From positions 3,162,001-3,226,000 of the forward strand of contig NZ_RCST01000001.1 in assembly GCF_013141865.1 (NCBI RefSeq): 64,000 bases of DNA, given 5' to 3'. Of this stretch, positions 49,177 through 58,648 are shown one piece after another; the stretch's first letter is position 1; each line of letters starts with the position of its first letter. This DNA comes from Methylomonas sp. ZR1 (GTDB taxonomy: Bacteria; Pseudomonadota; Gammaproteobacteria; Methylococcales; Methylomonadaceae). The translations under genes were made by a program, and so were the position numbers. The notes beneath the pieces are model-generated. The model was not told where the DNA came from. It made no database searches and saw nothing but the letters and a program-made list of their open reading frames with translations.

Positions 49177-49218
49177 TTTGTTATACGTTTTGTCATACAA
49201 TTTGTCTGTCATTTTGTC
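49177..49218. promoter_or_regulatory. Four TTTGT(C/T) repeats at exact 12-bp spacing, candidate operator
   Basis: The hexamers TTTGTT, TTTGTC, TTTGTC and TTTGTC begin at 49177, 49189, 49201 and 49213. Repetition slightly longer than one helical turn suits cooperative binding of several RHH dimers. They end 18 bases before the antitoxin ATG and overlap its likely promoter; they also lie just upstream of the divergent small gene. Confidence 0.6.
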
Positions 49219-49235
49219 TTTTGAAGGAGTCCATC

Positions 49236-49544
49236 ATGCCTGCCATCAGCCTGCGGTTACCCGACGATGTGGAAGCCAACCTAAAAGCCGAAGCCCAATT
49301 GGAAGGCAAAAGCCAGTCGGAAATCGCCCGCCTGGCGATCACCGAATACCTGGCCCGCCGCAAACGCGAGCGGTTTATGGCGGAAATGGTGGCGGCGGCA
49401 CGCGCTTTGGCTAACGATCCGCAAGCCAGGGCGGAAGCGCTGCAAATTGCCGCGGATTTCGACACGGTGGACGATGGTCTCGACCGAATAATTGCTGATG
49501 AACGCGCCGCCGGTATCGACCCCGACGAAAAATGGTGGGAATGA
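49236..49544 (+). CDS. RHH antitoxin (MazE/CopG-like) inside the cas locus
   Basis: 102 residues. PAISLRLPDDVEANLKAEAQ and GKSQSEIARLAITEYL form the ribbon-helix-helix DNA-binding part, and the acidic tail (DTVDDGLDRIIADERAAGID) would neutralise the toxin. AAGGAG stands seven bases before ATG 49236; the open frame to 49161 is not needed. It overlaps the toxin start by four bases (ATGA). It lies on the opposite strand to all cas genes. Confidence 0.9.
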   Translation: MPAISLRLPDDVEANLKAEAQLEGKSQSEIARLAITEYLARRKRERFMAEMVAAARALANDPQARAEALQIAADFDTVDDGLDRIIADERAAGIDPDEKWWE

Positions 49545-49885
49545 TGAAACGCGGTGAGGTGTGGACCGCCAATCTGAACCCCGACAAGGGCGCCGAAATC
49601 GGCAAAATCAGGCCGGTGTTGGTGTTGCAGGGCGATACGCTGAATACCGGCGGCCTGCCCACCATCGTGGTGGTGCCGCTGACCAGCCAGTTTCGGCCAA
49701 ACCTGGCCCCGTTGCGGATACCGATTGCACCGCAAGGCCGGTTGAAAGCCGCCAGTTACGTCATGGCAGAACAACTGCGTGCCATCGACCGCTCCCGCTT
49801 CGGCGAAGGCCCCCTCACCACCGTCACCGCCGAGGAACTGGCGGCGGTGGAGAAGAGTTTGCGGGGGGTGATGGGGTTGTGGTGA
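49541..49885 (+). CDS. PemK/MazF-family toxin inside the cas locus
   Basis: 114 residues. KRGEVWTANLNPDKGAEIGKIRPVLVLQ (split) is the MazF signature with the RP active-site motif, and TIVVVPLTSQ and AEQLRAIDRSRF follow. MazF toxins cleave mRNA at short sequence motifs. ATG 49541 overlaps the antitoxin stop; ATG 49544 is also possible. Its stop is four bases from the csb2 stop on the other strand, so the two transcripts run into each other. Confidence 0.92.
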   Translation: MMKRGEVWTANLNPDKGAEIGKIRPVLVLQGDTLNTGGLPTIVVVPLTSQFRPNLAPLRIPIAPQGRLKAASYVMAEQLRAIDRSRFGEGPLTTVTAEELAAVEKSLRGVMGLW

Positions 49886-49889
49886 GCCA

Positions 49890-51407
49890 TTATTCATTTG
49901 CTTTTACCGGAGTAAACAAACCCAAGCCAAAATGGCAACCAAAGCCCAATGCCAGCGGGCCGGTAACCGGTTCGGCGAAAATCAGTTGCCAGAATGAGCC
50001 TCGGGTATCGGGCTGCGCTAGCCCCCTTTTGCTTCGAAAGCGCTGAAAGTCAATCGGCCGAAGTTCGCGGCCATGAGGCTTAATGGTCGGCAACAGCCGG
50101 ATTTCCGTCGGTTCGGCCAACTGGCGTTCTCGGAATTCCCGCCGAATCTGTGCCGGTATGTCGAAATCTTTTTTGCAGTGCCACGGATGTAGATACGGTG
50201 TTCGCGATTGCCAAACACTGGCGGACTGAACGATAGGCGAGACGTTTTCAAAATCTTCACGCTGGCCGATATGCTCCAGCATTAAGCGCCATTCCTGGCC
50301 GTCAAAGCCTTTGACCAATTTTAAAGCGCCGAAAACCCGGCGCATGTCGCCGTCGATACCGGCCGGGACGTGAATCAGCACGTGATCGAGCCGGCCGTTG
50401 GAGTCGGCTTGCGGCAGGAAAAAGGCGTGGCAGTGGCGGTTATCGGTATTCAAGCCATGCCCGGACAGCAACGGCGGAATCGCGGTTTCGCCCAATGTCC
50501 ATTTGGCTTTACCCATCACCGCTCGGCGCACGTGCTCGGCAAATCTGATGGTATCCAATTCGCGCATCAGCGGCTTGCCGTAAACGGCGTAACGCACCGT
50601 GTCGGCGGACGGGCTTGGTTTAGGTTTGGCGCGGCTGGCAACGCTGCTTTTCAATGCCTGAATCGGGCGCTGATAAAGAATTTTTTGCGCGGCCGGCGGC
50701 GCGCTCCAGCCGGCGTTTTGCAAGTCGGCGGTGTCCAGGCCGACCGCCGCCAACCAACTGATCGGCAGGGTTTTCTTGATGCTTTTCAATTCGGAGGTTT
50801 TCAACTTGCGTAAGGCCAAACCGGATTGCATTTGCTGCTGGAAATTGGCGTAGGCATCGGGAGTAAGCGGTGCGTATAAATGCACCGGTTCGGTCTGTAT
50901 CTCGCCGGTTTCCTGATCGATTTGGGTGCTTCCCGGAAAACAGTTTGGTTCTCCGCTCCAATCGCCTAGGCGTTTTGCCTCTACCCAGGATTCGGCGCGT
51001 CCGACATAGCCGATGCAGTTTAAAAGCTCGTCCAGCAATGCGGTTTGTGCGTCGTTCAGTTGGCATCCGGGCCAGTGCACGATCAGCGCTTCAGTTGGAT
51101 CGATGCGGGCAAAGGCGTCGAAAATCAACGTGGATTTTTGGCGATTGGGCATGTAGTGCCGGGTATGGCTGTGTACCGCCGTCGGCAGCCGGTAATGCGG
51201 CGGTTCGGCTGCCAGCAATCCGAGCAAGCTTGTCAGCAAGGTCTCAGGGTAAAGCTGATGGTCGAGTTTGCGATACCAGGTGGCAATCAAGGCGCGGGTC
51301 AAGCGCCATGGGTCGGGCGGCCAAGCCACGTCGGCCTCGTTGACGTGCCGACCCCACGGTGTGGCGTGATAACGCCCGCCGGGAAAGCTGAGTGATAGCG
51401 TAAGCAT
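49890..51407 (-). CDS. csb2: Csb2 (type I-G Cas5-Cas6 fusion)
   Basis: 505 residues, typical of GSU0054-type Csb2. The N-terminal RAMP part starts LTLSLSFPGGRYHATPWGRHVNEADVAWPP (split), and the central region includes LSGHGLNTDNRHCHAFFLPQAD with histidines suitable for crRNA processing. The family combines the Cas5 backbone role with the Cas6 endonuclease that cuts the repeat hairpin. A GAGGAC ribosome binding site precedes ATG 51407, 22 bases after csb1. It is the last gene of the effector operon. Confidence 0.93.
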   Translation of the reverse strand: MLTLSLSFPGGRYHATPWGRHVNEADVAWPPDPWRLTRALIATWYRKLDHQLYPETLLTSLLGLLAAEPPHYRLPTAVHSHTRHYMPNRQKSTLIFDAFARIDPTEALIVHWPGCQLNDAQTALLDELLNCIGYVGRAESWVEAKRLGDWSGEPNCFPGSTQIDQETGEIQTEPVHLYAPLTPDAYANFQQQMQSGLALRKLKTSELKSIKKTLPISWLAAVGLDTADLQNAGWSAPPAAQKILYQRPIQALKSSVASRAKPKPSPSADTVRYAVYGKPLMRELDTIRFAEHVRRAVMGKAKWTLGETAIPPLLSGHGLNTDNRHCHAFFLPQADSNGRLDHVLIHVPAGIDGDMRRVFGALKLVKGFDGQEWRLMLEHIGQREDFENVSPIVQSASVWQSRTPYLHPWHCKKDFDIPAQIRREFRERQLAEPTEIRLLPTIKPHGRELRPIDFQRFRSKRGLAQPDTRGSFWQLIFAEPVTGPLALGFGCHFGLGLFTPVKANE

Positions 51408-51429
51408 GGGTTAGTCCTCGCGGGTGGGA

Positions 51430-52389
<960 letters not shown>

Positions 52390-52429
52390 TTATCTCCTGG
52401 TAACAAAATTAAAATATGCAATTCCCTGG

Positions 52430-52527
52430 TTACCATGCGCTGCGTGGTAATCCGAATGCACCGCGCTGCGGTGCCTAGGCTGACCGCCGCGCGGTCAAGC
52501 CCGGTATTCCAACGCGGCGCGTTGGAA
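52430..52527. repeat. Cluster of four tandem short hairpins between csx17 and csb1
   Basis: Four separate palindromes with three-base centres: TTACCATGC-GCT-GCGTGGTAA (52430-52450, one G-T wobble), GCACCGC-GCT-GCGGTGC (52458-52474), TGACCGC-CGC-GCGGTCA (52481-52497) and TTCCAACGC-GGC-GCGTTGGAA (52507-52527). All stems close with GC next to the centre. They fill most of the only large gap in the effector operon. Confidence 0.9.
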
Positions 52528-52549
52528 CGAGGAACATGTGAGGTAAATG

Positions 52550-54862
52550 TCATTGGGCCGATTCGGCTTGCTGTTCTGTTGCTTTTTCACCGGCGCCCAG
52601 CGTCAGCAACAGATTTTTCATTTGGCCGTATGCGAGCGGAAATGCCAACGCCGCCAACAGGCGAGGCCCATCGATTCCAACTGCGCTTGGCGCTTGCTGC
52701 GGGAAATGCGGCAAACCGACGCCGACCTGCCGCAGCTTGGCCCAAGCCCAATCGACGGCTTTTTGCGTTTGATTGGCGGCCAGCCAGGACAGCAATTCGC
52801 CGCGTAGCGGTAGCTTGGCATCCGCCGCCAAAAAACCGATTCTGACCAATTCGCGATCCGGCACGAAAAACGGCTTAAGCAAGGCATAGGCGGCGGGCAA
52901 TGCGGCATGCCGCGTTGTTGGCGTTTGAAGTTCGCTTGAGTTGAATTCCTTGAGCAATGCCAAGCCTTGCGCCAAATCGCTGATCCGCCGTTCATCCACT
53001 GAGCCAGCCAAAAATGCGGCTATATCGGCTTGATTGGCGCCGACACCATAGGCAAAGGGTTTGTCGTTATGCGAGAACCTCTGCGCCGCCAGCCAGCGGC
53101 AACGCAGGGTTTCGTTAAGATTTTGCGTGAGAGACCCTTCGCCCCAAACGGCCAGCCGCGATTCGTTGTCCCAAACATAGCGTTTCTTGTCGAGTTTGAT
53201 ACCGGCAAAATGTAAGCGCATAGGCAAACCGGCATATGTCTCGAAAACCGATGCGATAGGGCTTTCTTGCTCTGAGGATTTTGTTGATCCGCCGCCAACG
53301 GCTTTTAAGCCGGCCAAAGCGCAGGCCAAACGAAATTCCGAGCTGGCATCGTCGCTGGCGACCAGCCATTGCGAGCTTAGTAAAGGTATCGGTTGGTGAA
53401 TATCTTCTTTCGCTTTCGAACTGATGCCGACAGCGCGTTGAATTTTGCCGAGTAAAATCAAAATGTCTTGGCAAACCCGACGATCTGCGCCGCGCGTGAG
53501 GTCGAACAAACGGTTTTCCAGTTGATGCGCCAATGCGGCCAATCGCGCCGCCGCTTTGTCACTGCGGGCAAAGCGGCGAATCTGATCTAAAAAACGACTA
53601 CGCTCTAATTCATTGATGATTTCGACTGTGGGATTATTGCGAACTGCAATACGATTAACTGGTGTCGCTAAATAAGCATCACCGTTACGTTTAACAAAAC
53701 TATATCTTTGAAACTCACTGATCCCGCGATCAACGCCGAATGCAGAAATTGCTCTCGCAAAATCTAATCCATCTTTGGCGAAACGCCTGTCAACAGTTGC
53801 CCGACCCTCTTGAAATAAGCAGCAAACCTCCTCGAAGGAGGTGATTTTATTCCATATCGGCAGCCATATTTCATTACGCGAGTTAGATTCATCTTTCTGA
53901 TTACCTGCACCGCTTCCGGCGCCAATCATTCTGACTGTGAATGGAAAACCAAGTGTCCCACTCCCAGTATCGGAACTTAATCGCCTGACAGCATTAGTTG
54001 AAAAAAACAATCCCCCCTCTAACATCAAAATAAAATCCCAAGGATTAACCAAGGATTTTGATTCAAACCCAGATATTCCATTTGGACTACCAGCATTTCC
54101 TGGTAAAAATTGTCCTATAGCAGCCTCTTTTAACATTTGTGGGGTAGGCTGAAGAAAAAGTGAATCTTCCAACCAATTTGATACGAAAGAATTTGGCTCC
54201 CCGGTAAGCGCGTCAAATAATCGCAACAAGCGTTGCATGTAATTATTCGTAAAATCCAAGCGCCCATCATTCCCTCCTGTACCAAGTAACGGAGGATAAG
54301 AAACTTTGTCCGAACCAATTAGTAAAACAGCATCAAGCCATTTTAAAAATTTATCTGGATAAGCATTTCTAATGGTTTGTATTAACAGGGATTTTTGGTT
54401 CTCTTTTGGAGCCTCTTGGAGTCCCTTTTCATCCAATATTTGACGAGTTTTTCCCAGCAACTCCCTGTAACCTTTGAAACGGTCACATTGGCTTTGCAAG
54501 AGCTTGTCTAAAGTGCGTGTGGCCTCAGTGTCTTTATCTCGTATACCAGTTTTAAGTTTTTTCCCTGTTTTAAACGACTTTCCCGTCTCAGGATCAATAG
54601 CTGCAGCTTTACCTTCTTCAAAATAAAATCCGCTTCCAGCATTCCAAGGCGCGGTAATCGGTGTAGGTTGATACTCCTCCAGAAAAAACCGCAACAGACT
54701 TTCTTTATCCAAACTGCTTTGCAACACAAAGGCCTCATCCCGCCAGCAACCTTTGGCATTCGGGTCTTTCTGCTCCGCGACCAAACGTAATATGCCCAGC
54801 GCCTTCAGGTAATGGGCCAGCGGCGTAGGTGCGCAGCCTTTTAACTCGATTTCGTGGCTCAT
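52550..54862 (-). CDS. csx17: Csx17 (type I-G Cas8 large subunit)
   Basis: 770 residues starting MSHEIELKGCAPTPLAHYLK, the standard Csx17 N-terminus (ELxGCxPxPLxxYLKALG). The family is the large subunit that recognises the PAM and nucleates the effector complex. Other landmarks are GTGGNDGRLDFTNNYMQRL and NPWDFILMLEGGLFF. The frame is open to 55327, but that extension would lie inside cas3; ATG 54862 overlaps the cas3 stop (ATGA). Base composition drops to AT-rich between 53600 and 54700, unlike the rest of the operon, possibly an exchanged segment. Confidence 0.95.
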   Translation of the reverse strand: MSHEIELKGCAPTPLAHYLKALGILRLVAEQKDPNAKGCWRDEAFVLQSSLDKESLLRFFLEEYQPTPITAPWNAGSGFYFEEGKAAAIDPETGKSFKTGKKLKTGIRDKDTEATRTLDKLLQSQCDRFKGYRELLGKTRQILDEKGLQEAPKENQKSLLIQTIRNAYPDKFLKWLDAVLLIGSDKVSYPPLLGTGGNDGRLDFTNNYMQRLLRLFDALTGEPNSFVSNWLEDSLFLQPTPQMLKEAAIGQFLPGNAGSPNGISGFESKSLVNPWDFILMLEGGLFFSTNAVRRLSSDTGSGTLGFPFTVRMIGAGSGAGNQKDESNSRNEIWLPIWNKITSFEEVCCLFQEGRATVDRRFAKDGLDFARAISAFGVDRGISEFQRYSFVKRNGDAYLATPVNRIAVRNNPTVEIINELERSRFLDQIRRFARSDKAAARLAALAHQLENRLFDLTRGADRRVCQDILILLGKIQRAVGISSKAKEDIHQPIPLLSSQWLVASDDASSEFRLACALAGLKAVGGGSTKSSEQESPIASVFETYAGLPMRLHFAGIKLDKKRYVWDNESRLAVWGEGSLTQNLNETLRCRWLAAQRFSHNDKPFAYGVGANQADIAAFLAGSVDERRISDLAQGLALLKEFNSSELQTPTTRHAALPAAYALLKPFFVPDRELVRIGFLAADAKLPLRGELLSWLAANQTQKAVDWAWAKLRQVGVGLPHFPQQAPSAVGIDGPRLLAALAFPLAYGQMKNLLLTLGAGEKATEQQAESAQ

Positions 54863-57213
54863 AGCGGATTCTCCGTACCCTCTTGTTGTTCGGCTTCCGA
54901 GGCGCGCCAGTCGGCGATGCGGACCAGGATTTCGTACCAGGCCAGTTCGAATGGGCCGTGTTCGCGCAATAGGGTTTGCACGCGCGTGGTCCACGACGGC
55001 CCCATCACTTCGGTTTCGCCCAGCTGCATCAATTCCAGCCGCAATTCGGTAGCCGGCATGACTTGGTCTAGGACGGCAACTTCCGGCAAACAGTCGCCTT
55101 GGTAAATACCACGGGCATAGAGAATATGCGGCTTGTCCTTGGGCGGCTTTTCGTCCGGCATGGCTCTGAGGCTTAAGCGCACTTTGCCGTGGTGGGCGAC
55201 GATCAAATAAGCAATCAGGTCGCGTTGCGGGTGATCGACGTTGTTGATTAGCCACGCCAGCATGGAGGCCAGTTCGTGGCGGAAATATCGGCGTTGGTGA
55301 CTGGCGTTTGCCGCGGATTTGGCCCAATGCTTTTCATCGCTCAGCCGTTCATCTTGCAGCATGGTGTGTTGAAATACTTTGTGCGATTTACCCACGTCAT
55401 GCCAAGCAGCGGCTGTAACTACCGCGTGTTTTCCAATTGCTTGGGCCTGCACCTGATCTACCAAGTGTTGGGCATGTTCGAAAACATGCCGCAAATGAGC
55501 AGGCAGTTCTATCGCCTTGGTTTTACGGCTATCTTGGTCGCCGGTATAGCTATCGTCGGTTTGCGCCGTTTCCGACAACACGACCGGTACCGCTGGTTTT
55601 TTGATGGGATCGAAGCCTGATTCCAGATCGTAACCGCCGTGTCGGGCCAGCAAGAGCAAGGTCATGCCGGGAAATGGCTGATCGATCTTTTTCCAGGTTT
55701 TTGCCAAGCCGTCCCAGACGAAAGCGGCTCGCTCCTTGTCCTTGAAATAGTCTTTGATTTGTCCTATCGACACCGGGCAAAGCTCGCTATGCAAAGGTTG
55801 CGGTTCATCAGTCTGCGGCTTTTCGATGTCGCGCCAAAACACTCGCAGTTGCGGCATGCCTTGGTCACGGATGAATTGGGAAATGTCGGTGTCGAAGCCG
55901 CTCAGGTCGGCGTCGGTGTTGAACAAATCCAGAAAATCCTTTTTGCGCAGGACGGGATGAATTGCCTGTTCGGTGGTCACTTTCGGCAGTTCGGACGGCG
56001 CGGCGCTCTCCAGACTCAGCAAATGTCTGCGGCTAACTGCAAAATCCTCCGGCGCGTAGGGCAAGGTATCGTCTTCGATGTCGATCCAGAAAATATCAGC
56101 ACCGCCGGTTTGGTTATATTCGCCGTAACGGTTGCAGCGCCCGAAGCGTTGGACCAACGACGACCACGGCGCAATCTCGGTAAACAAGGTCTTGCTGGAA
56201 ATATCCACCCCGGCTTCGATGGCTTGGGTGGCGATGATGATGCGGCCCGCTTCCGGTGCCACTTGCTGTAAACGCTGGTTGAGTTGCCGCCGCTCTTGCA
56301 GCCGGAATCGGGCATGAACCAACAATAATTCCGCCGCCGGCTTTTGCTTTTTCAGTTGAGCATATATCTGCTGCGCGCGTTCGACCCGATTGACGATCAC
56401 CAAACTGTTCGTCCCTAGTTGATGCTGTTGGCTAACCAGTTCGGCGAGTTGCGCGACGTAGTTTTTTTTGGTTTCGGTGCTTAGCAGGCATGCCGCTTTG
56501 GAAAGGCGCTTTGTCGCCTTAATGCGTCGTTGTAACTCTGGCAGGGCTTGTTCGGCGCTGCTCAATGGCAAGCTGATTGTCTTTGGCAAATAATCGGCAA
56601 AGTCTACTGTATTCAACGAATCGCGATTTAAGGTGGCGGAAACCCAAAGGCTTTTTGTGACGACACTGGTTGTCAGCGTACGCCGGAAGGCTTCCACTTG
56701 CGCGCTGGTCGATAAGCCCGCACCCATCAACTGCACTTCGTCGTACACCCACAGCGCATCGTTATGCATTAAGGCAAAATGCACCGGCCATTGGTAACGA
56801 CTAACGCCGTAACCGCGCATCAAGGCGCGGGACAATAGCATGTCTTGCGTGCCGATCAGAATGGCGTCTTTTTCCGGTTGCATAACCCAGGATTGGCCGT
56901 CTTCGCCGCCCATCAAAATGTGAACATTGACTTGATCTTGCAGATTCAAGCGTTCCAGCCAGCAATCGATGTTGGCTTGGGTTTGCTCGACCAAAACCCG
57001 CATCGGTAAGCAGTACACCAGTCGGCGCGGCGTGTCGGCATCATGCGCGACTTGGCGTTTATAAAGCCACGCCAATATGATTGCGGCGGTTTTGCCGAGG
57101 CCGGTTGGAATTTCCAGGAAATCCGGCCAAGCAGCTTGGGCCAGGGTTTGTTGATACGGAAACGGCTCCGCTAACAATGTTGCGTGTCTGAAAAATGCGC
57201 TGTAGTCGCTCAT
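54859..57213 (-). CDS. cas3: Cas3 helicase-nuclease with C-terminal HD domain
   Basis: 784 residues. Walker A is FLEIPTGLGKTAAII (about residues 35-48), the Walker B box is WVYDEVQLM, and helicase motif VI is SLVQRFGRCNRYGE. The HD nuclease comes after the helicase, with AAAWHDVGKSHKVFQHTM near residue 605. This order is the type I-G arrangement, opposite to the usual HD-first Cas3. The protein is recruited to the R-loop and degrades target DNA. First gene of the effector operon; its stop overlaps the csx17 start by four bases. Confidence 0.97.
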   Translation of the reverse strand: MSDYSAFFRHATLLAEPFPYQQTLAQAAWPDFLEIPTGLGKTAAIILAWLYKRQVAHDADTPRRLVYCLPMRVLVEQTQANIDCWLERLNLQDQVNVHILMGGEDGQSWVMQPEKDAILIGTQDMLLSRALMRGYGVSRYQWPVHFALMHNDALWVYDEVQLMGAGLSTSAQVEAFRRTLTTSVVTKSLWVSATLNRDSLNTVDFADYLPKTISLPLSSAEQALPELQRRIKATKRLSKAACLLSTETKKNYVAQLAELVSQQHQLGTNSLVIVNRVERAQQIYAQLKKQKPAAELLLVHARFRLQERRQLNQRLQQVAPEAGRIIIATQAIEAGVDISSKTLFTEIAPWSSLVQRFGRCNRYGEYNQTGGADIFWIDIEDDTLPYAPEDFAVSRRHLLSLESAAPSELPKVTTEQAIHPVLRKKDFLDLFNTDADLSGFDTDISQFIRDQGMPQLRVFWRDIEKPQTDEPQPLHSELCPVSIGQIKDYFKDKERAAFVWDGLAKTWKKIDQPFPGMTLLLLARHGGYDLESGFDPIKKPAVPVVLSETAQTDDSYTGDQDSRKTKAIELPAHLRHVFEHAQHLVDQVQAQAIGKHAVVTAAAWHDVGKSHKVFQHTMLQDERLSDEKHWAKSAANASHQRRYFRHELASMLAWLINNVDHPQRDLIAYLIVAHHGKVRLSLRAMPDEKPPKDKPHILYARGIYQGDCLPEVAVLDQVMPATELRLELMQLGETEVMGPSWTTRVQTLLREHGPFELAWYEILVRIADWRASEAEQQEGTENPL

Positions 57214-57305
57214 GGCAAACCTTTTGAATCAGGGTAAACGTTTTCTAACATGGCTCGGTCTCAGAACCTGAGGCCGAGATTTTTTTCGTTCAAATATTTT
57301 TCAAT

Positions 57306-58277
57306 TCATCTGTAAACTGCCAGCAACTTCTCCGCTTTCTGCCTGACCAACTCCCGCAAAAACCCCGGCTCCACTACCTCCACCTCCGCACCGTATTTCA
57401 AAATATCCATCAGTAGCTCTTCGTGGCGGTTGAAGGGGATGCGTAGTTGGTAGCGGCCGTCGGTTAGCCACTCGGATTCTTGTTGGCTGTGCCAGGTTTC
57501 GTCGGCGACCCAGCGGCCGGCTTTGGCGGAGAAATTGAGGATGGCGGTGTGTTTGGGCGTGCCGGCGAAGATGCCGTAGGAGGAGCCAAAATGTTGTTGC
57601 AGCGTGGCCGGGTCCAGCAGTTGCGCCGGTTCGCCGCTGGTGGTTGCCGATCTGATGCGGTCCAGCGCGAAGGTACGCGGTTCGTTGCGCTGGTGGCAGT
57701 AGGCGTCGAGGTACCAGTTGTCTTTGTACAAGACCAGGTTTTGCGGCGATACCTGTCTTTCGCTGGTTTGGTCGTCGCTGCGGGCGTGATACTGAATAAT
57801 TAGCCGGTGTTGATTGAACAGGGCTTGGACCAAGATCAGAAACAAGGCGTCGTTGCGGCTGCGGTAGGCTTGGCTGAGGATTTTGATGCGGCCCAATTGC
57901 GGAGTTTTGACGCCCGGCGAGCGGTCCAGCAGTTTTTGCAAATGGTCGCGGAGTTGGCCGATTTCATTTTGCAATAAGCCCGGCGCCAGGTTGCCGAGCA
58001 GGTGTTGGCAAGCGATCAGGGCTTGCAGTTCTTCGGCGGTGAGCCAGATGCCGGGCAGTTCGAAAGGATGGCGCGGGTCGTCGCGGTCGTAGTAGTAACC
58101 GCCGGCGCTGCGGTCGCAGACCAGCGGCGCGTTCAAACGGTCGCGTAAGTCGTCCACCAAGCGCTGGCGGGTGGCTTTGGAGCAACCCAGTTCTTTGTCT
58201 ATTTGCGGTCCGGAAATGGGCGTGCGGCGGTTTTTCAGCAAGCCGTGGAGTTTGACGATTTTGTCGAGGTGATGCAT
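57306..58277 (-). CDS. WYL-domain transcriptional regulator
   Basis: 323 residues: an N-terminal helix-turn-helix (GPQIDKELGCSKATRQRLVDDL) and a WYL domain around residues 160-240 (NLVLYKDNWYLDAYCHQRNE, then FALDRIR), followed by a C-terminal extension (GAEVEVVEPGFLRELVRQKAEKLL). WYL proteins bind nucleic-acid ligands and often control CRISPR or other defence genes. It lies 92 bases upstream of cas3 on the same strand, so it may be cotranscribed or may act on the cas3 promoter. Confidence 0.9.
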   Translation of the reverse strand: MHHLDKIVKLHGLLKNRRTPISGPQIDKELGCSKATRQRLVDDLRDRLNAPLVCDRSAGGYYYDRDDPRHPFELPGIWLTAEELQALIACQHLLGNLAPGLLQNEIGQLRDHLQKLLDRSPGVKTPQLGRIKILSQAYRSRNDALFLILVQALFNQHRLIIQYHARSDDQTSERQVSPQNLVLYKDNWYLDAYCHQRNEPRTFALDRIRSATTSGEPAQLLDPATLQQHFGSSYGIFAGTPKHTAILNFSAKAGRWVADETWHSQQESEWLTDGRYQLRIPFNRHEELLMDILKYGAEVEVVEPGFLRELVRQKAEKLLAVYR

Positions 58278-58648
58278 GGCGGAAATCTCTATCCCTGATG
58301 ATTTGTCGCTAACAGCTTAGACCAGTTTTTCAAGCGTGACCGGGCTGACCTTTACGGGCCGGACTGAGTTTGCCAAAACCTATAAACCCAGCCGCATGAT
58401 GACACTTTTACCCGCTACACTTGGCAAAGTGATGCCTTGTCTTACCAGCCTTGCTTAAGACAGGCAAAAACTGCCATTGCCCTTTGGGAGAAGCTGGTGA
58501 TAATGGGCTCAACAAAGCTTTAACCTTACTTTACGTGCCTGACTCCAGCCCGCTTGCATATGAGGAAGGCAATTCAACGGCGTCCGCTTAACATGCGGGC
58601 CGCGGGCTGAATGCTCGTTAAAACTGCAGTCTATGATCGATTGAAACC
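58278..58648. other. Divergent intergenic region between the WYL regulator and P450
   Basis: 371 bases without a credible gene; a 60-codon minus frame (58509-58691) has no support. It should hold the WYL/cas promoter on one strand and the P450 promoter on the other. The right border of the CRISPR locus. Confidence 0.5.

Noticed and set aside
54863..55327. N-terminal extension of csx17 by 155 codons
   Set aside because: Lies inside cas3 and is low-complexity Arg/Pro-rich; the standard Csx17 N-terminus starts at 54862 with an ATGA overlap.
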